A stretch of 64,000 bases of DNA from Rhipicephalus microplus (Eukaryota > Arthropoda > Arachnida > Ixodida > Ixodidae). Below, one piece after another: positions 1-12,570 of this stretch. The DNA lies in contig NC_134700.1 in assembly GCF_043290135.1 (NCBI RefSeq), forward strand, positions 240,873,088-240,937,087. Reading direction: 5' to 3'. The position numbers were made by a program, and so were the translations under genes. A model generated the notes under the pieces. The model made no database searches. It saw only the letters and a list, made by a program, of their open reading frames with translations, and had not been told where the DNA came from. Position 1 is the stretch's first letter. Every line of letters begins with the position of its first letter.

Positions 1-3000
1 AATTACTTTTTTGCTTTTCTTTCAGTAGCTGAGATCCGTACATAACTATATTCTTTTTCTTGAAGAGACGGTGCATTTTGGGGGAGGGGGAGGGTACGCA
101 TTAGCTGCGTGTGATTGTACAAAAATCACAACTAAGTATCCACTTTGTGAGCGCGTTCAGGCTTTGTTAATTTGGTCTCAGAAGCAAATAGACCTGCATT
201 AATTCGCACGGAAGCCCCCATTAACCACCCAAGTCTCAGCGTGATTCTGAATTGAGCAAGACTCTAATGCAACGCTAATGGACGAACCGGCATCTAGGTC
301 TCAAGTACTGTGCACGCGCTTGATGAATGCACTTTGATAGGAACATTTTACGAGTGCAGTTTCGAACGACGCTCGAAATACGGCTCTGGTGTCAGTCAAC
401 TCTTTGTATGCGACACGCGTTCCCGTAGCAACTGGTGCTTTGAGGGAAATCTGAATTTCTCAGACAGCGAACTCGGCTACATGACCCGCCAGCAAGCAAA
501 CCACCCCTCCAGCAACTGAAGTTTGAAATGCATACGACGCATTGAAATACGCGACATGGGGCAGATACCGGAATTGCCACCGGTAACGTTGGTTGCTACA
601 GCAACAGTGCAGAAAGAGTTTACTGTCTTTCAGTCGCGTCTTCTCGCCGATAGATACCCGCTGCCGCTAGCGGACCAACTAACGCGCGTCCTTGTTACTT
701 TCATAGAGTTTCCTAAAATTAACTATAGGAGACTCTGGCAGTGCGACCACTCAGCGACCTTGAGAATGATGGGTAGTACATGGATTTGCTTAGTCGTCGT
801 GCTCGTGGGGTTCGAACGTATTTGTGGCTTTGTTTATCGCAGAGTTTTGATTTTACTTTGACTAAAAAACAAACCGTTTGGAACTTCGTGAGCCGATTTT
901 TTTTGTAAGCCTAAAAGGTTAAGGGGGTGAAGCACAACTGGTGAACCTTTGCTGTTTGTCGTTTCATGATAAATCAGCTGCAAGCCACGCGAAGCCAAGC
1001 GGAGCCAAATGTATGAAGATTAGGCAAATTTATGTGCTACTTATCATTCCCTTGCTCGTTGAAGCGTTGTGCGTTGTAGCTCCCATAGACACTAGCGCCA
1101 ATTTTCCCTCTAGGGTTTTTATAGGAAACTCTATAGTTACATTATCTGTTCAATCGCGAATTGCATAAATTAGGAGAAGTGTCCCCACCCAAAATTTGAC
1201 TGTGCCCATAGCCAATGCTGCTGTTCAAGTAGATCTCTTTTGTTTATAGTAAGTAACAACGCACAAAAGAGAGAGAATAAATAAAAACATAGAAACTGTA
1301 AACTTAGTGCTGTCATAAAACAGGATTCAACCTATGTGGGCACTGGAAACACTATTTACACAAGGTTCACCACCCTCCTTCTTTACACATAAGAACATTC
1401 CCTACAAATAACTCTCTTAAAGCGAATCAATTAGTCGCCTTTTCACTACTAATCATAATCAACGCTTTCATCATTTCAACGTGTTCATGATTAATATCAT
1501 CATCATCGTCATCATTAACGTTCACGGCACCGCTAGCAAATGACTGTGGTTCAACAATTTTGTCATCATCGTTCATTATCACTACTATCAATGCTTAAAT
1601 CACCTTGTTCACCGTTTTCATCACCAACATTGTTATCACCATTCAAGAACCATTACCTTCCCCCAATTTCATTTCAACTTTCTATCTATTTCTCTCTCTC
1701 TCTCTCTCTCTCTCACTTGAACTTGATAACCATCATTTTTAACGTCATTGGTCATTGCTACCAGTGCATTCATGGTTACGTGCAGATATCAGTTTTCGTC
1801 ATCAAAAGTAACGTTGCTCGAGCGGATTTCTTGTTGATGGCCCTGCTTTAACGGCCTAATTATCGGTGCTCTTTAATATAGAATATTTGCTTCAGCCTGT
1901 AAGCTAAAAACTTATGGCATCTATGCCTTCATCACTTAATCCACGTCCCGAAAAAGCAAATAAATTTTAAACAAAGCTTTGAATAGCTTCTGAAAGACGT
2001 ATTAAGCCGCAGTGTACTCCCAAGACAATGATGTTTTGTGCAGAGTCCCTCGACACCGTAGTGGGACCGACTACTATTCGGCGTTCTGTGAGCTTGTTTA
2101 AGCATTGTACCAGCTATGCCAAGCGTCCACAAACATGGACGCTGGGCATACCTATATTGACACTACTGTGGTCGTTCAGAGTGCCACTCACACACACAAA
2201 AAAAAAACAAGACAAACGCTTCATTTTTTTCAGCAAAGCCAAATAAATAAAATAATCTTACGAAGAAGAGTGGGCAACGTACGCATACACCTCTACAGGC
2301 AAATTGAGAAGAAAACCATTGTGTTCGTAGGTACCGCTGTTTGGTCACGAAATTCAACACTTATATATGTGTTTTTTTTGTGAAATTCTGAAGTAGTGTG
2401 GACATTTCAAATCATTATTTCAGGCAACGGGTTGGCTAGCCTGATTTCACTACACTAATATGTTTTTTGCTCATACGAGGAAGCCATTCGTCCGTTTGTG
2501 CATCCATCTATCCGCAATGACGCTACGTGTATCCTGGCACAGCCCGAGCTTTTTCTTTTTTCACTGCTATTTTCACTGCTTTTTTCGCTCCTATTTTATT
2601 TTTCAATCGACCATCCGACGTCTTCCTTTCCAGAAGTATGCAAACACGTTTATTTATTTCTATACTTTACTAGAGATGTTCCACATGTTGCATAAAAACG
2701 AATAAATTGTACTTTTTTTGCTAACTCATCTGAATACTTCCGGCTCTTTCTTTGACTTCGAAGCAAGTTATAACAATGTATGACTGAACGTCATCTCTTT
2801 TTTTGCGTGTACATAACTGAATTTAACGGCCCGAAATTCAGCACTGGAAAAGTAAGGTTGCTCACGCATCGATTTCTCGTTCTGCAGGCAACATCAGTGA
2901 GGTTGTTTCCCGCAATTCAGCAGTTACACGAATGGCGCAGACAACGAACGTTGTACGCCACACGAAAGAAACGTATATAGGTACCAACAGCAATGAATTC

Positions 3001-3981
3001 AACAAGCAAATGCACACGACGTGTACTTTGTTTTGTGTAAACTCTTTGCGTCGCCTGGTCAAAATTCTTCTTATCGTCTACCAGCGACATCGCTTCGCGC
3101 CCCCGACTTGAAACTAGAGCAGAGCTCTTCTCCCCAGTGGCGAGCTTCTACCATGAGCATGCTTCGTAGTGTTCCGCTTTTCGAAGAACCCCATGCATGC
3201 ACGCGCTCGGTCGTTTTGAGCGATACAGCTCCTCGATACAGATGCACACGCGAGCTTAGCGCGTAGTCATTTTTCATTCTTGTTGCGTGCTCGTCGAGCG
3301 CTTACAAATCTAAGACAAAAGAACATTCGAAAAAAAGAAATCGTTCTTCAAAATAAATAAGACATCGTCAGCGTAGCGAACTGACGATGCAGCATCGATG
3401 CCATGATGCGAGACATTGGCATATAAACTGGAAGAAGTAAGAGAGTCGGGAAGAAGCGAATCTCTTGCGCAAGTTGTGTAGGAGAGGCTGCAGCGGCAGG
3501 AGTAGGATACGCGTGCTCCGTGAATTCGCTTCTTACTCCACTGCTCTTACGGTCACATAAACCGCAGCAGACACACGCGTCGGACACGAAAAGGGCGGCT
3601 CGCCTTCCTTCGCCAACGACGGCGAGAAGGAATCCGCATGCATTTTTTGTCTTTTGTCCAGAGCTTTGGTTCTTACCTTATCAATGGGGAGCCCGACTCT
3701 GTTTCTTGAAACAATGGGCCTCCACTGTGGACCATCGGTCCTCTCTCTTTGGCAGATGCTTACCATGCAAATGCTACGCTAGTTGTCTTCATGGCTCACT
3801 TTTCTATCAGCTGCTTTTTGGTCCACCTTATCTTTTCTAACTTGCTTTAAATTATGAATAATCTCATCACTTAGCCGAGTTGGTACGTGCACGTACAAAT
3901 GCAGTTGACTTAGAGGAAGAAAGAGACACATAAAAGCCGGACGAGCGCCGACTTTCTTCTGAGTTTATTGGCACTGTACTA
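1..3981. other. No gene recognised
   Basis: AT-rich sequence with short open frames only, none with a recognisable motif. It holds an ATC-rich patch near 1488-1520, a TC run at 1691-1714 and several poly-T or poly-A runs. I see no tRNA, SINE head or transposon coding sequence here. Confidence 0.6.
1691..1714. repeat. (TC)12 microsatellite
   Basis: Twelve uninterrupted TC units preceded by an imperfect TCTAT patch. Simple-sequence repeat with no other associated feature. Confidence 0.9.
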
Positions 3982-4115
3982 GGCCCGTGTGCTCAGATTT
4001 GGGTGCACGTTAAAGAACCCCAGGTGGTCGAAATTTCCGGAGCCCTCCACTACGGCGTCTCTCATAATCATATGGTGGTTTTGGGACGTTAAACCCCACA
4101 TATCAATCAATCAAT
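3982..4115 (+). mobile_element. Ruka-type SINE, 3' half
   Basis: This copy starts at the internal GGCCCGTGTGCTCAG block and keeps the whole conserved 3' body: GTGCACGTTAAAGAACCCCA, the CTCCACTACGGCGTCTCTCA block, TGGTGGTTTTGGGACGTTAA, and a short ATCA-repeat tail. The tRNA-like head (A and B boxes) is absent, so it is 5' truncated. It is the closest match in the window to what looks like the family consensus, so probably a younger copy. The family assignment to the tick SINE Ruka is from recall. Confidence 0.85.
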
Positions 4116-4739
4116 GAGTAGTTTGGCACTTTTACACGCTTTTATGTTTATTTATTTATTTATTTGTCAGTTGGGCAATGCAGTGAGTTTTCACAAAAAT
4201 TGAAACAAAAATAAACCTAGTTAAAAGAAGCCACTTACAAGCACAACAACAGAACATGAATATCGTCGCCATACCTGACTATCTCGACCAAACTGCTGAT
4301 AACATTGACAAAATAACAAGAATCGAATAAACTAGGAGACGCCGTAGGCAAAAATATTCGCATATTTAAAACGACAAAATGATTGCGTGCAGGCGCACCC
4401 TTTTTACCCCAGATAAACTACTTGATGAGTTAAGAAGACCGACAATGCTGAATTTATTTCAGAAACGCGCTTTAGGATAACTAGAAGAATAAGGCAAATT
4501 AGTTTTCGTTGTTCCGGAGCATCAGAACCACTCAAGTAATTCATGCCCTGCACATGCACAGCGAAATGAATTACCTGGTAGGTTTTGAAAGAAAGAATAA
4601 AAAAATTTTCGTGCACATTTACTTTGTTTGACTTAATTATTGCTAATAAACAGTGATTCAAAAAAGTATAGGCGATATTGTTATTGAAATGTAAATCTGA
4701 AGAAAGAGAAGTAGCTTGGTGGTACAGCATCGGACGCGT
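4116..4739. other. No gene recognised; short (TTTA)n
   Basis: AT-rich DNA with a TTTA microsatellite at about 4147-4165. Open frames here lack any family motif. Confidence 0.6.
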
Positions 4740-5176
4740 TTTAGGGGCGAAGCTCCTTATGGTGTGGCTTGTGCGTCCCTCGTTGTAGTGCGTAACCACC
4801 AGTGGCACATACCCGAAAGGGTGGTCCTTATAATGTCCGCTGAATGGCGGCAGATGTATATGATGAATACATGATGAAAAGATGTGAGATGGCTGTACTT
4901 GGAGTGTTCACTAGATAGACGAACGGACAGAGGGGCGGACGCACAAACGGACAGAGGGACGGCTGCACGAACATATGCATGAACGGACAGACAGACAGAG
5001 GAACGAATGGACAGATGGAAGAACAGACGTACAAACGGATGCATGTACGGAAGCATGGACAAACGCACCGACGGTCACACTGATGGACGGACACGTACGG
5101 ACGCATGAACGGACGGAAGCACAGACGGACTGACGACTGCTTGGCCCCACCAATCGTCATTCACTTCGTGGATATA
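4740..5176 (-). repeat. Dispersed repeat with degenerate minisatellite core, copy 1
   Basis: The core (about 4918-5135) is a degenerate array of short ACGGAC/GAACGG/GCATG units. It is flanked on the left by a block ending TGTACTTGGAGTGTT and on the right by one containing GGCCCCACC..TCGTCATTCACT. On the reverse strand both flanks align with those of the copy at 8198-8525, so the whole is one dispersed repeat, not a local microsatellite. The core's frames give Arg/Ser/Val/Pro-rich translations (RPSV-like) that should not be taken for proteins. The block GGGGCGAAGCTCC near 4743 and the motif TGGCACATACCCG at 4802 lie at the left edge and may belong to a larger unit. Confidence 0.75.
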
Positions 5177-6148
5177 CTGTGATTTTTTAAAAGGTCGCAG
5201 GTTCGGATCCTGTCGGTGGCAAGTTACCTTTCGTCCACTTTTCTTGCCGATTCTGATGCTGATGCTCACGCTGAAGCCTTGAGTAGTACCGAATGCTCCT
5301 CTTTCCGGGGCACACACAATCTCGAAGCGCCAAAAAGTTCGAAGACATATACAAACCACAGGGCACACTCAGACAACTATAAAAACAGTTCGAAAACTGC
5401 CAAGTTCCACACACGATTAAATGAAAGCACCGAAGAAACTAGTAAAGTTACGTAAACAAGAACGACTGCACAAAAGAGTCCCGCACGTGTTCTATTCGTT
5501 TACTTTTTTTTTATATAGTACATGTCACTGTTGCTACGAAAGACGCTCTTGAGAATGTATGTCTCGTTGAACCAAAAGAGCAGATATATTACCGGACACG
5601 CTCAAGTGATCACACTGCCACATCACCTCAGTTAATCTACTTATATCCCTCGCTTCATTATTAGGTTGTTATATTAAGAGGCAGGTATCTATTCACTACA
5701 CGCATCATTAATTGCCTTCATCTTGGCTCTCTATCCTTGCGCTTCATACAGATTTCAACGGCTGAACTGGTCATCGTGCCCCTCTGTAATCCTCCTTCTC
5801 TGTTTCCCATCTTGCGTTGTAAGTAAGCGTGGAGAAGAATCAATCCTTGTACCGAAAATTGTGGCACTAGGCATGCTTCTGTCACATTGAATAGAGCGCA
5901 GCCGGGCATGCTAAAACATACTGAGATTAGCGCAGCCACGCATGCTGAATTGTAATGAGATTGCCATGGCAACAACGTTCGCAGCCCAACATTATTAAAC
6001 CGCGAAAGACACTCTATGTATCTGAGAGACAGAAAAGCTACAATTTCTCGCCAAATTCATTCATGTTCCTATTTACGCTGTTGGTAGATCTCGTATAGTT
6101 CACTTCACGTGCTCTTTTAGCTTGACGTGCTCTTTTAGCTTTTAGCTT
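5177..6148. other. No gene recognised
   Basis: Mixed-composition sequence with only short unsupported open frames. No SINE, LINE or LTR motif found by eye. Confidence 0.55.
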
Positions 6149-6209
6149 CTCTGTCTTTCTGTCTGTGCCTATCTGTGTCTGTCTGTGTCTGTCTACCTGT
6201 GTCTCTCTG

Positions 6210-6242
<33 letters not shown>

Positions 6243-6353
6243 GCCTGCCTGTCCGTCTGTCTGTCTGTGTCTGTCTGTTTGTCTGTCTGCCTGTCTGTCT
6301 GTGTCTGTCTGTCTGTGTCTGTCTTTCTTTCTGTCTGTGTCTGTCTGTCTGTT

Positions 6354-6384
<31 letters not shown>

Positions 6385-6749
6385 GTGTCTGTCGGTCTGT
6401 CTGTCTGTGTCTGTGCCTGTGTGTCTGTGCCTGTGTGTCTGTGTCTGTCTGTGTCTGTCTGTGTCTGTCTGTTTGTCTGTCTGCCTGTCTGTGTTTGTCT
6501 GTCCGTCTGTCTGTGTCTGTCTTTCTGTGTCAGTCTGTGTCTCTCTGTGTCTGTCTGTCTGTGCCTGTCTGTGTCTGTCTGTGTCTGTCTGTGTCTGTCT
6601 GTCTGTGTCTGTTGGTGTCCATCTGTCCGTCTGTCTGTGTCTGTCTGTTTGTATGTGTGTCTGTCTGTTTGTATGTGTGTCTGTCTGTCTGTGTCTGCCT
6701 GCCTGCCTGCCTGCATGCCTGCCTGTCTGTCTGTCTGTCTGTCTGTCCA

Positions 6750-6816
<67 letters not shown>

Positions 6817-6854
6817 GCCTGCCTGTCTGTTTCTGTCTGTTTCTGTCTGTCTGC
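6149..6854. repeat. ~700-bp (TCTG)n microsatellite array
   Basis: A long, imperfect tetranucleotide array, CTGT on the plus strand and ACAG on the minus strand. It has interspersed TGTGTCTG hexamer variants and CTGC variants; the purest run is about 6722-6815. All six frames are open for long stretches because TCTG repeats contain no stop codon, so the Cys/Leu/Ser/Val and Arg/Gln/Thr/Asp translations are artefacts. Its right edge meets the RTE fragment at about 6855. Confidence 0.95.
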
Positions 6855-7190
6855 ATGACTGCATGCAGACAGAGTGTCTGCATGACTGTTGATATTTCTA
6901 CTGAATTAAACGCCTTCTCGTAATCTATGAAGGCTGTATATAGTGGTTGGCTATATTCTGAGCATTTCTCTATTGCCTAATTGATAGCATGAATGTGGTC
7001 GATTGTTTAGTAGCCTTTCCGAAATTCTGCTTGTTCCTTTGGTTGGCTGAATTCTAATGTCTTAAATTTGTTAGCAATTACCTTTGTAAATACCTTGTAT
7101 ACGATGGAGAGCAAGTTGATCGGCCTGTAATTCTTGAAGTCTTTCTCATCTTCTTTTTTATGTTTGTCAAATATTTCTTGCTAATAATGA
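6855..7190 (-). pseudogene. RTE-type LINE reverse transcriptase fragment
   Basis: Read on the minus strand from about 7160, the sequence encodes the N-terminal half of an RTE-clade reverse transcriptase. The motifs appear in order: KDFKNYRPINLL (fingers), then FTKVIANKF, QAEFRKGY, TIDHIHAIN, and finally AFIDYEKAFNSVEIS, which carries the first palm aspartate (block A). Two in-frame stops break it, one after EFRKGY and one after HAIN. The rest of the RT, including YADD, is missing, and the frame runs directly into the TCTG array. This is a dead 5' and 3' truncated fragment. The assignment to RTE rests on the FIDYEKAF signature. Confidence 0.85.
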
Positions 7191-8197
7191 CATGAATAAC
7201 GTGAAAATCCCCCCGCGTGCGTCGTCAAATCGCTTTCTCTAGACACCTATGGCACATACCCGTATACCATGGGCCGCCGTGCGCGAGTTTGCGCCTCAGG
7301 TGATTGACAGTTTATATCTACTCAGGAACGGCAAGAACAGACATCGGTAATTGAAATGCGAGGGCGGTAATAAACACATACATCAGCACCTATGACCGGA
7401 CGAATGCAAAGGATGAATATTTGTATCCAAAAACAATCAAACCCAAGCATTCTGCGAGGCAATCAAGTATTCACAGAGCCACAGCAGGTCTCGAAACTGC
7501 TTTGGAAAGAGACCCTACGCAGATGTAAAGTTGGTGAAACGTGAATTGCGGTTGCTTTGCCGGCTAACTAATTATATAAATATTACACATGTCCTCCAAT
7601 CATAGAGGTGTCACGTCGAGTTTTGGTCAACTGAAGTTGGTCTATACGTCGCACAAGTTAGAACTACCAAGCTCGCAAGTACAAGCTCTACATAGCCCCC
7701 TATAGCCTGTGGTGTTAATAACACCCATGTTGCTGTTGGCGTCGTTCCCCAACTTCAAAGAACTGGTTACCTAAAACATATGAGTCTTTTCAACATATGT
7801 CCGTGAGTACGCTTGTAATGTCTTTAGCGTCATTTCATAAGGTCTCTCTCAATAAAAAAAGTTACCCCCCCCCTTGTCACCTTCCCTCCAAATGCTTCGC
7901 ATGAGATCAATTCCAATGGCACGTGGGATTTGCAGAATTTTTCAGTGCATAGTTTGCCAAACCATTGGTTTCACTACCACGAAGCACTAGTCATATTCCT
8001 CCGCCTTTCACTGCTAGCGATAACGTAATGCCTATTCTTCCAATTATAGGTATGATATTTTCCCCATGCATTGCCACACGAAGCTTGAACAACCACCTAA
8101 CAACTGATAGCATGTGCGTAGCTTCAAGAATTTTTTGTTCTTTTTTGCTGTTATTGTTAGACGCACTAATATTACCCAGGTAAAATAAAAAATGACA
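7191..8197. other. No gene recognised
   Basis: No coding motif seen. A TGGCACATACCCG motif shared with two other places in the window lies at 7250, and a short poly-C run near 7863. Confidence 0.55.
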
Positions 8198-8525
8198 GCG
8201 TATACACGGAGTGAATGATGGAGAGTGGGGCGAAGCATTCGTTCGTCCATTCGTTCTTGCTTCCGTCATTCCATGCGTCCGTCTGCGTGACCATCCATGC
8301 GTCCCTCCGCCGATCCGTGCGTGCGTCTGTTCGTGCGTCCATCCTTGCGTTCGTCCATGCATCCGCCCCTGCGTCCGTTCATGCGTCCATTCATGCATCT
8401 GTCTGTGTATTCATTCGTCCATCTATTCAACACTCCAAGTACCACCATCTCGCATCTTTTCATCATATATTCCCCATATAGAAGCACCGCCATCCAGCGG
8501 ACATTCCAAGGACTAAACGAGAGGT
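8198..8525 (+). repeat. Dispersed repeat with degenerate minisatellite core, copy 2
   Basis: Plus-strand counterpart of the copy at 4740-5176. The left flank has GAGTGAATGATGGAGAGTGGGG. The core (about 8240-8425) is a degenerate array of CGTCCATG/CGTCCGTT-like units. The right flank reads ATTCAACACTCCAAGTAC and runs through the block CCATCCAGCGGACATTCC. These flanks match the reverse complement of copy 1. Core frames give RPSV-type translations with no coding meaning. Confidence 0.75.
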
Positions 8526-9944
8526 AAAAAAATAAATACGGAAGAGACAGGCATGAAAGCTTCCAGAAATATTTTTCGCTATTTCTTTATATCTCTCGAG
8601 ATCGAGAAGGCATAAAGCACTGACTGTATTCTTGCCCGCGTGAGTCATTAGTGCTTGACAGCAATCACCCTTTTAAAGTGGTTGCTTTGAGAAGAGGTCA
8701 CGCACGTTTTTTTGTAGTTCTAAAGAGAACTCATGCTTTAACTGAGTGAACAACTCGGTTGCGCTCAAGCTAAAAGGAGGCGACTGTGATGTATCCCCAC
8801 GGAATCAAAGGGTTGGCCGTAGGAACTTATTAGAGGTTTCAGACATTCCGTCAATTGACAATTGTCGCAATCATTGTATGTAGGAAACAATGAAAAGTAC
8901 AGGGCCTTGGCGCTTTAGTCTATATCACGAAAACTCACTGTCAAATTGCTTGAATGCAATAGCATTTATCCCTCTTTTTTAATGTGTTCACAGTTAGGTG
9001 TAAAATTGAGTAAGTAGGCCACGTGAAAGCTGGCTATATCAAGAACAACTGATCATCACTCAATTATTAATAAAAAAAGATTGAATAACGAAATAGCAGC
9101 AGGTCTACCATACTTCTTTGCCATCATAAAGCATACCGTGTACAAGAACAAGACAAATGTCAAAGCATCGTGCAGAAATTAGAAAAAGAAAAAGGCAGAT
9201 AGATAGTTCAGCTTCAAAACTGTTTAATTCAAATCCAACAGTGCCACGATTTCTACGTAATAGCTGCTCGACTTTGGGTAAAATAATAATTTCCCGTACT
9301 CTTATTCAAAAACTGCCATAACAAAATTATATATACCTGACTAGTTTAACCATATGGCATGAATCTGGTACATCTTTCATGCAGGCGAAGCACCCACATG
9401 AACAAGGTCGTTGTTAAGGTCTCAGTGAGTTGATTAACGCACCACGGTCTCTTTTCTTAGATACTGCATTGGATCTCCATTCAGTCATACATCGATTACA
9501 TCAGAACAAAAATCTCCATATTTAAGGTCTGTTTTGGCAACTCATGCGGCAGCATTCCTATAATAAAGCTGAAATAACAAGATCATCGCCAAAATTACTT
9601 CAAAAAGTTCACATCTAATACAATTTCGCCCTGTGCTATCCAGTAACAAAAGGGCATTCGAAGTTTTTGTGCGCATTGAGGGATGTAATTAGGCCATGCG
9701 TTTTTTTTTTGTAAGAATATTCAGCCCGATTAAAACTGCCGTTCACTTGCTGAATTTCCACCCTGCTTTCATGTCTATATAAGCTCGTTGCGTCTGTTCA
9801 TTGCCAGCGCGGTGCAATTCGCAACGCATTACGCCTGCGCATTTTCATTTATGATGATGCAACTGATTCATAAAGAGACAAGTGATATTGTTTTTTATTT
9901 TCTCTTGTGTAGGTGTGCGTGCGTGTGTATTCACACTCTTTCCA
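8526..9944. other. No gene recognised
   Basis: AT-rich sequence with many stop codons in all frames. No family motif found. Confidence 0.6.
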
Positions 9945-10080
9945 ATCCCTGATTGCTCATCTCCCTACAGGGTAGCAAACCAGGTGATAAGTGTCAGTTT
10001 AACCTCTCCGCTTTGCTCTTGATCCCTCTCTCTCTCTCTGTTTCTGTGTCTTGCTTTTCATTTCTTCTTTCAGATATATT
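9945..10080 (+). mobile_element. LINE 3'-end-like fragment
   Basis: Contains CTCCCTACAGGGTAGCAAACCAGG, followed about 20 bases later by TTAACCTCTCCGC and a (CT)n tract. The pairing of a GGGTAGCAAACC block with a TTAACCTCCCTGCC-like block recurs in the window as the 3' untranslated end of the RNase H LINE (for example 29225-29315). This is an older, diverged copy without coding sequence. Confidence 0.5.
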
Positions 10081-10685
10081 TTGTGGTAGCTGAAGACGTC
10101 AAAATTCTTCTAGTGTATTAAATAATTGTTCCAACAGCGTCATTTCCTGAACTTCGCAAAGGTTTTCTTATGTTGCGGGTTGCTTCTAAGATTACTACAT
10201 TTCCCGTGGCTCTCAATTCTAACAATCCCAAAGTAATTCTCTCTCTGGCAGTTCATACACGTTAGATTTATAGAGTAACACAGCATAGAATGGATTCGAA
10301 TTCTCGAAAGCCGAAGAACCAAGGAAACAAACTTCTGGATTTATTCTTTACAAGCGATCAACCTCGCAACATCTCTTACATTTTTGTATTGGTTACAATT
10401 TTGTATTTTAGGTTGCCTTGGTGCAACTTTTTTCTTCTTTCTGAACAGTGATTGGAGGTTGGAATTCCCAATAGTTTCTGTTGCAAGAATATCTTAATAA
10501 GTATTTGCTATCTATTACGGCCCATTGTATAGGGGCTACGCAAACATAACTTGAGCCATATGCAGAACATGTCAATTATAAGCAATTGGTGGAATCATAC
10601 TTCAATATCCTAATTGTTTCTCATCGCTATTCGAAAGTCTTCATAGACCGATGAACAACGGTTGATCGCGTGACATCTGTGACTA
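10081..10685. other. No gene recognised
   Basis: No recognisable coding or repeat motif. It could contain decayed LINE sequence upstream of the 10686 frame, but I could not trace it. Confidence 0.5.
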
Positions 10686-11030
10686 ATGCCACCAGGAGGC
10701 CATCGCCAAAGTGGCGGGATAAATTCCTCCCTCCAGATTGACTCACTCATTTTCTCCCTCCTTTACTCGCCTTATGTCAATCAATTTCACAACCTGTATC
10801 ATAATCGTCCTGACCTTCGAACCTCCACTTTAATAGCACCTGTGCGAACATCATGTCGACTTTTCAATTTCATGAGTGTGCAGCGTATAACTGGCTCTAC
10901 AACCACATTCAACAAGTCTTTCTTGCCTTTGGCCATAGAGGAATGGAACTCGCTTCCCGAATCAATAGTACATCAACGTGACAATTCGAAATTCAGGCAG
11001 TTAGTATCAGCCCATTTAGCAAAATGAATT
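10686..11030 (+). pseudogene. LINE ORF2 C-terminal end
   Basis: About 113 codons to a stop at 11028-11030. The translation carries the signature of the extreme C-terminus of CR1/Jockey-like ORF2: a stretch with YHNRPDLRTSTL, then VRTSCRLFNF, and the hallmark IEEWNSLPE close to the end. It lies after the RT thumb and has no enzymatic residues of its own. No upstream RT is visible, so this is a 5'-truncated insertion, although this stretch is uninterrupted. The N-terminal Met shown by the open frame is not a biological start. Confidence 0.7.
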
Positions 11031-11560
11031 TGACCGACAACAGACACCTGTACTCCACCGACTCACACAAGAAAGGGGAAGCTTACTTTTAAGCTGCTGC
11101 TGCTTCTTCCAAGTGTATATTAAATATTTTGTACTGTACCTTTTTTATTCTTTATTGTTTCATAAATATTGTACCGCTAAAGTTATATAGTACCACTGTA
11201 CTCGACTCCGTAACAATGTACAACGAAACCACTCCTTATTGTAGATTCTGCTTACAAAATCAGTCCATCTGTCATTTTGTAAACACGTACTATGATGTTT
11301 GTTTGTTTATTTGTTTCTTATTAGTTTTCTTTTTTTACTTTGTTTTATGCATGTCAAACCGCAGTGCAAATACTTTGCAAACGCACGCGGAAACGCGTAG
11401 CATGTGCCATTGTTGTTTTTATTTTCAGTTTCGTAGCAGTGCACAGAGCTAACATGCCTTTTTCCTTTGTAAATGTGACCTTGTATGCATATTTCGATGC
11501 CCCGCCCCTTATGTAATGCCCAACCCAGGGCCCTTAAGGGACAATAAATGATGATGATGA
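10686..11560 (+). mobile_element. Non-LTR retrotransposon, 3' end
   Basis: 5'-truncated LINE made of the last ~340 bases of ORF2 followed by ~530 bases of AT-rich 3' UTR. It ends with an AATAAA-type signal and a short ATGATGATGA tail at 11541-11560 (ACAATAAATGATGATG). A microsatellite tail in place of poly-A is usual for CR1/L2-like elements. Confidence 0.7.
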
Positions 11561-12469
11561 ACTTATTTTCTGTACCTCTCTTGTGTTTTTTTTCTATTTT
11601 CTTTTATTTCTTTTCTTCACAACCTGCACTCAGTAAAGAGGTTAGAAAAGTGGGTGTTTGTGTTGCCTCCTTGTTTCACAAGTAAAAATTTATAAGTACG
11701 CGCGAATGAAACGCCCCGCCTATTTCTACCATTCCAGCCTTCATTTTGAACAAGGTAAGTAAAAGACGCGCTAAAAGAGAAAAGAAAGAAACATAAAAAG
11801 GGAGAAGCACTGACTGTCATGTCCTTATTTGTTTCCTAGAACAAGCACCGTTTGCTATTCGGCAGCCGTAAATGACATCTGCGCACACTACCGGCGCGTG
11901 ATAAAAGAAAGTCTAAACCAATGGTGTGTTGCATAATTAGCAGTTAAATCGCAGGCGAAGCCATGGCTCAAACTTCAGCTTGGGGATAACGAACAATACA
12001 AGGACGATAGAAAGAAAGGGAGCTGGGGAGAAAAGAGCCATAAAGTTACCAGGTAATGCATGCAAACTGTGACAAGGACGGCACACAGTGGCCTAATGTT
12101 CATTGGCTCTCTCCCGTGCTAATGAAGTTCACTATTTACGACAACAGTGACCGTTTCTTTTTGATAGTACTGAAATTCTCTTTTCTGGCTTATCTTTGCT
12201 GACTCCTTTTTATTTCTCGCAAGCGAAAACATTGCTTTCATTGGAAAATCATAGGTGGTTAATACATCTGGCCAGATTATCGACAGCAAGGTTTAGGAAC
12301 AGTCAGTGCTTCAAAGGCGACATATTCTGTCTTCGCACAGAAAAAGAGTGAAGGCCTTAATAAACTTCTTGCGTGGTAGTGGCCTATTGAATTAGCTATA
12401 GCACCCCCCCTCACTTTTTTTTCTATTTTTTTCTCGCGTGTTTCGCTTTTCTCTTTCTCTGCCATATTT
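11561..12469. other. No gene recognised
   Basis: AT-rich sequence with no motif recognised. Confidence 0.55.
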
Positions 12470-12570
12470 ATTACCCATTCTCCCTTCCCTTGGTGCAGGG
12501 TAGCGAACCGGATGCTCCAATTTCTTGTTAGCCTCCCTGCCTTTCTTTCATTTTATTCTCTCCCCTCCCC
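12470..12570 (+). mobile_element. LINE 3'-end fragment
   Basis: Carries CCCTTGGTGCAGGGTAGCGAACCGG, with TTAGCCTCCCTGCCTTTC about 20 bases on and a pyrimidine-rich tail. This matches the 3'-terminal block of the RNase H LINE at 29225-29315. There is no coding sequence. Confidence 0.65.

Noticed and set aside
4757..5160. RPSV-rich frames here and at 7991-8527
   Set aside because: They are artefacts of the degenerate CGTCC minisatellite cores; the same pattern appears in several frames.
6135..6923. Open frames of up to ~250 codons on both strands (Cys/Leu/Ser/Val or Arg/Gln/Thr)
   Set aside because: They are translations of the TCTG array, which contains no stop codon in any frame.
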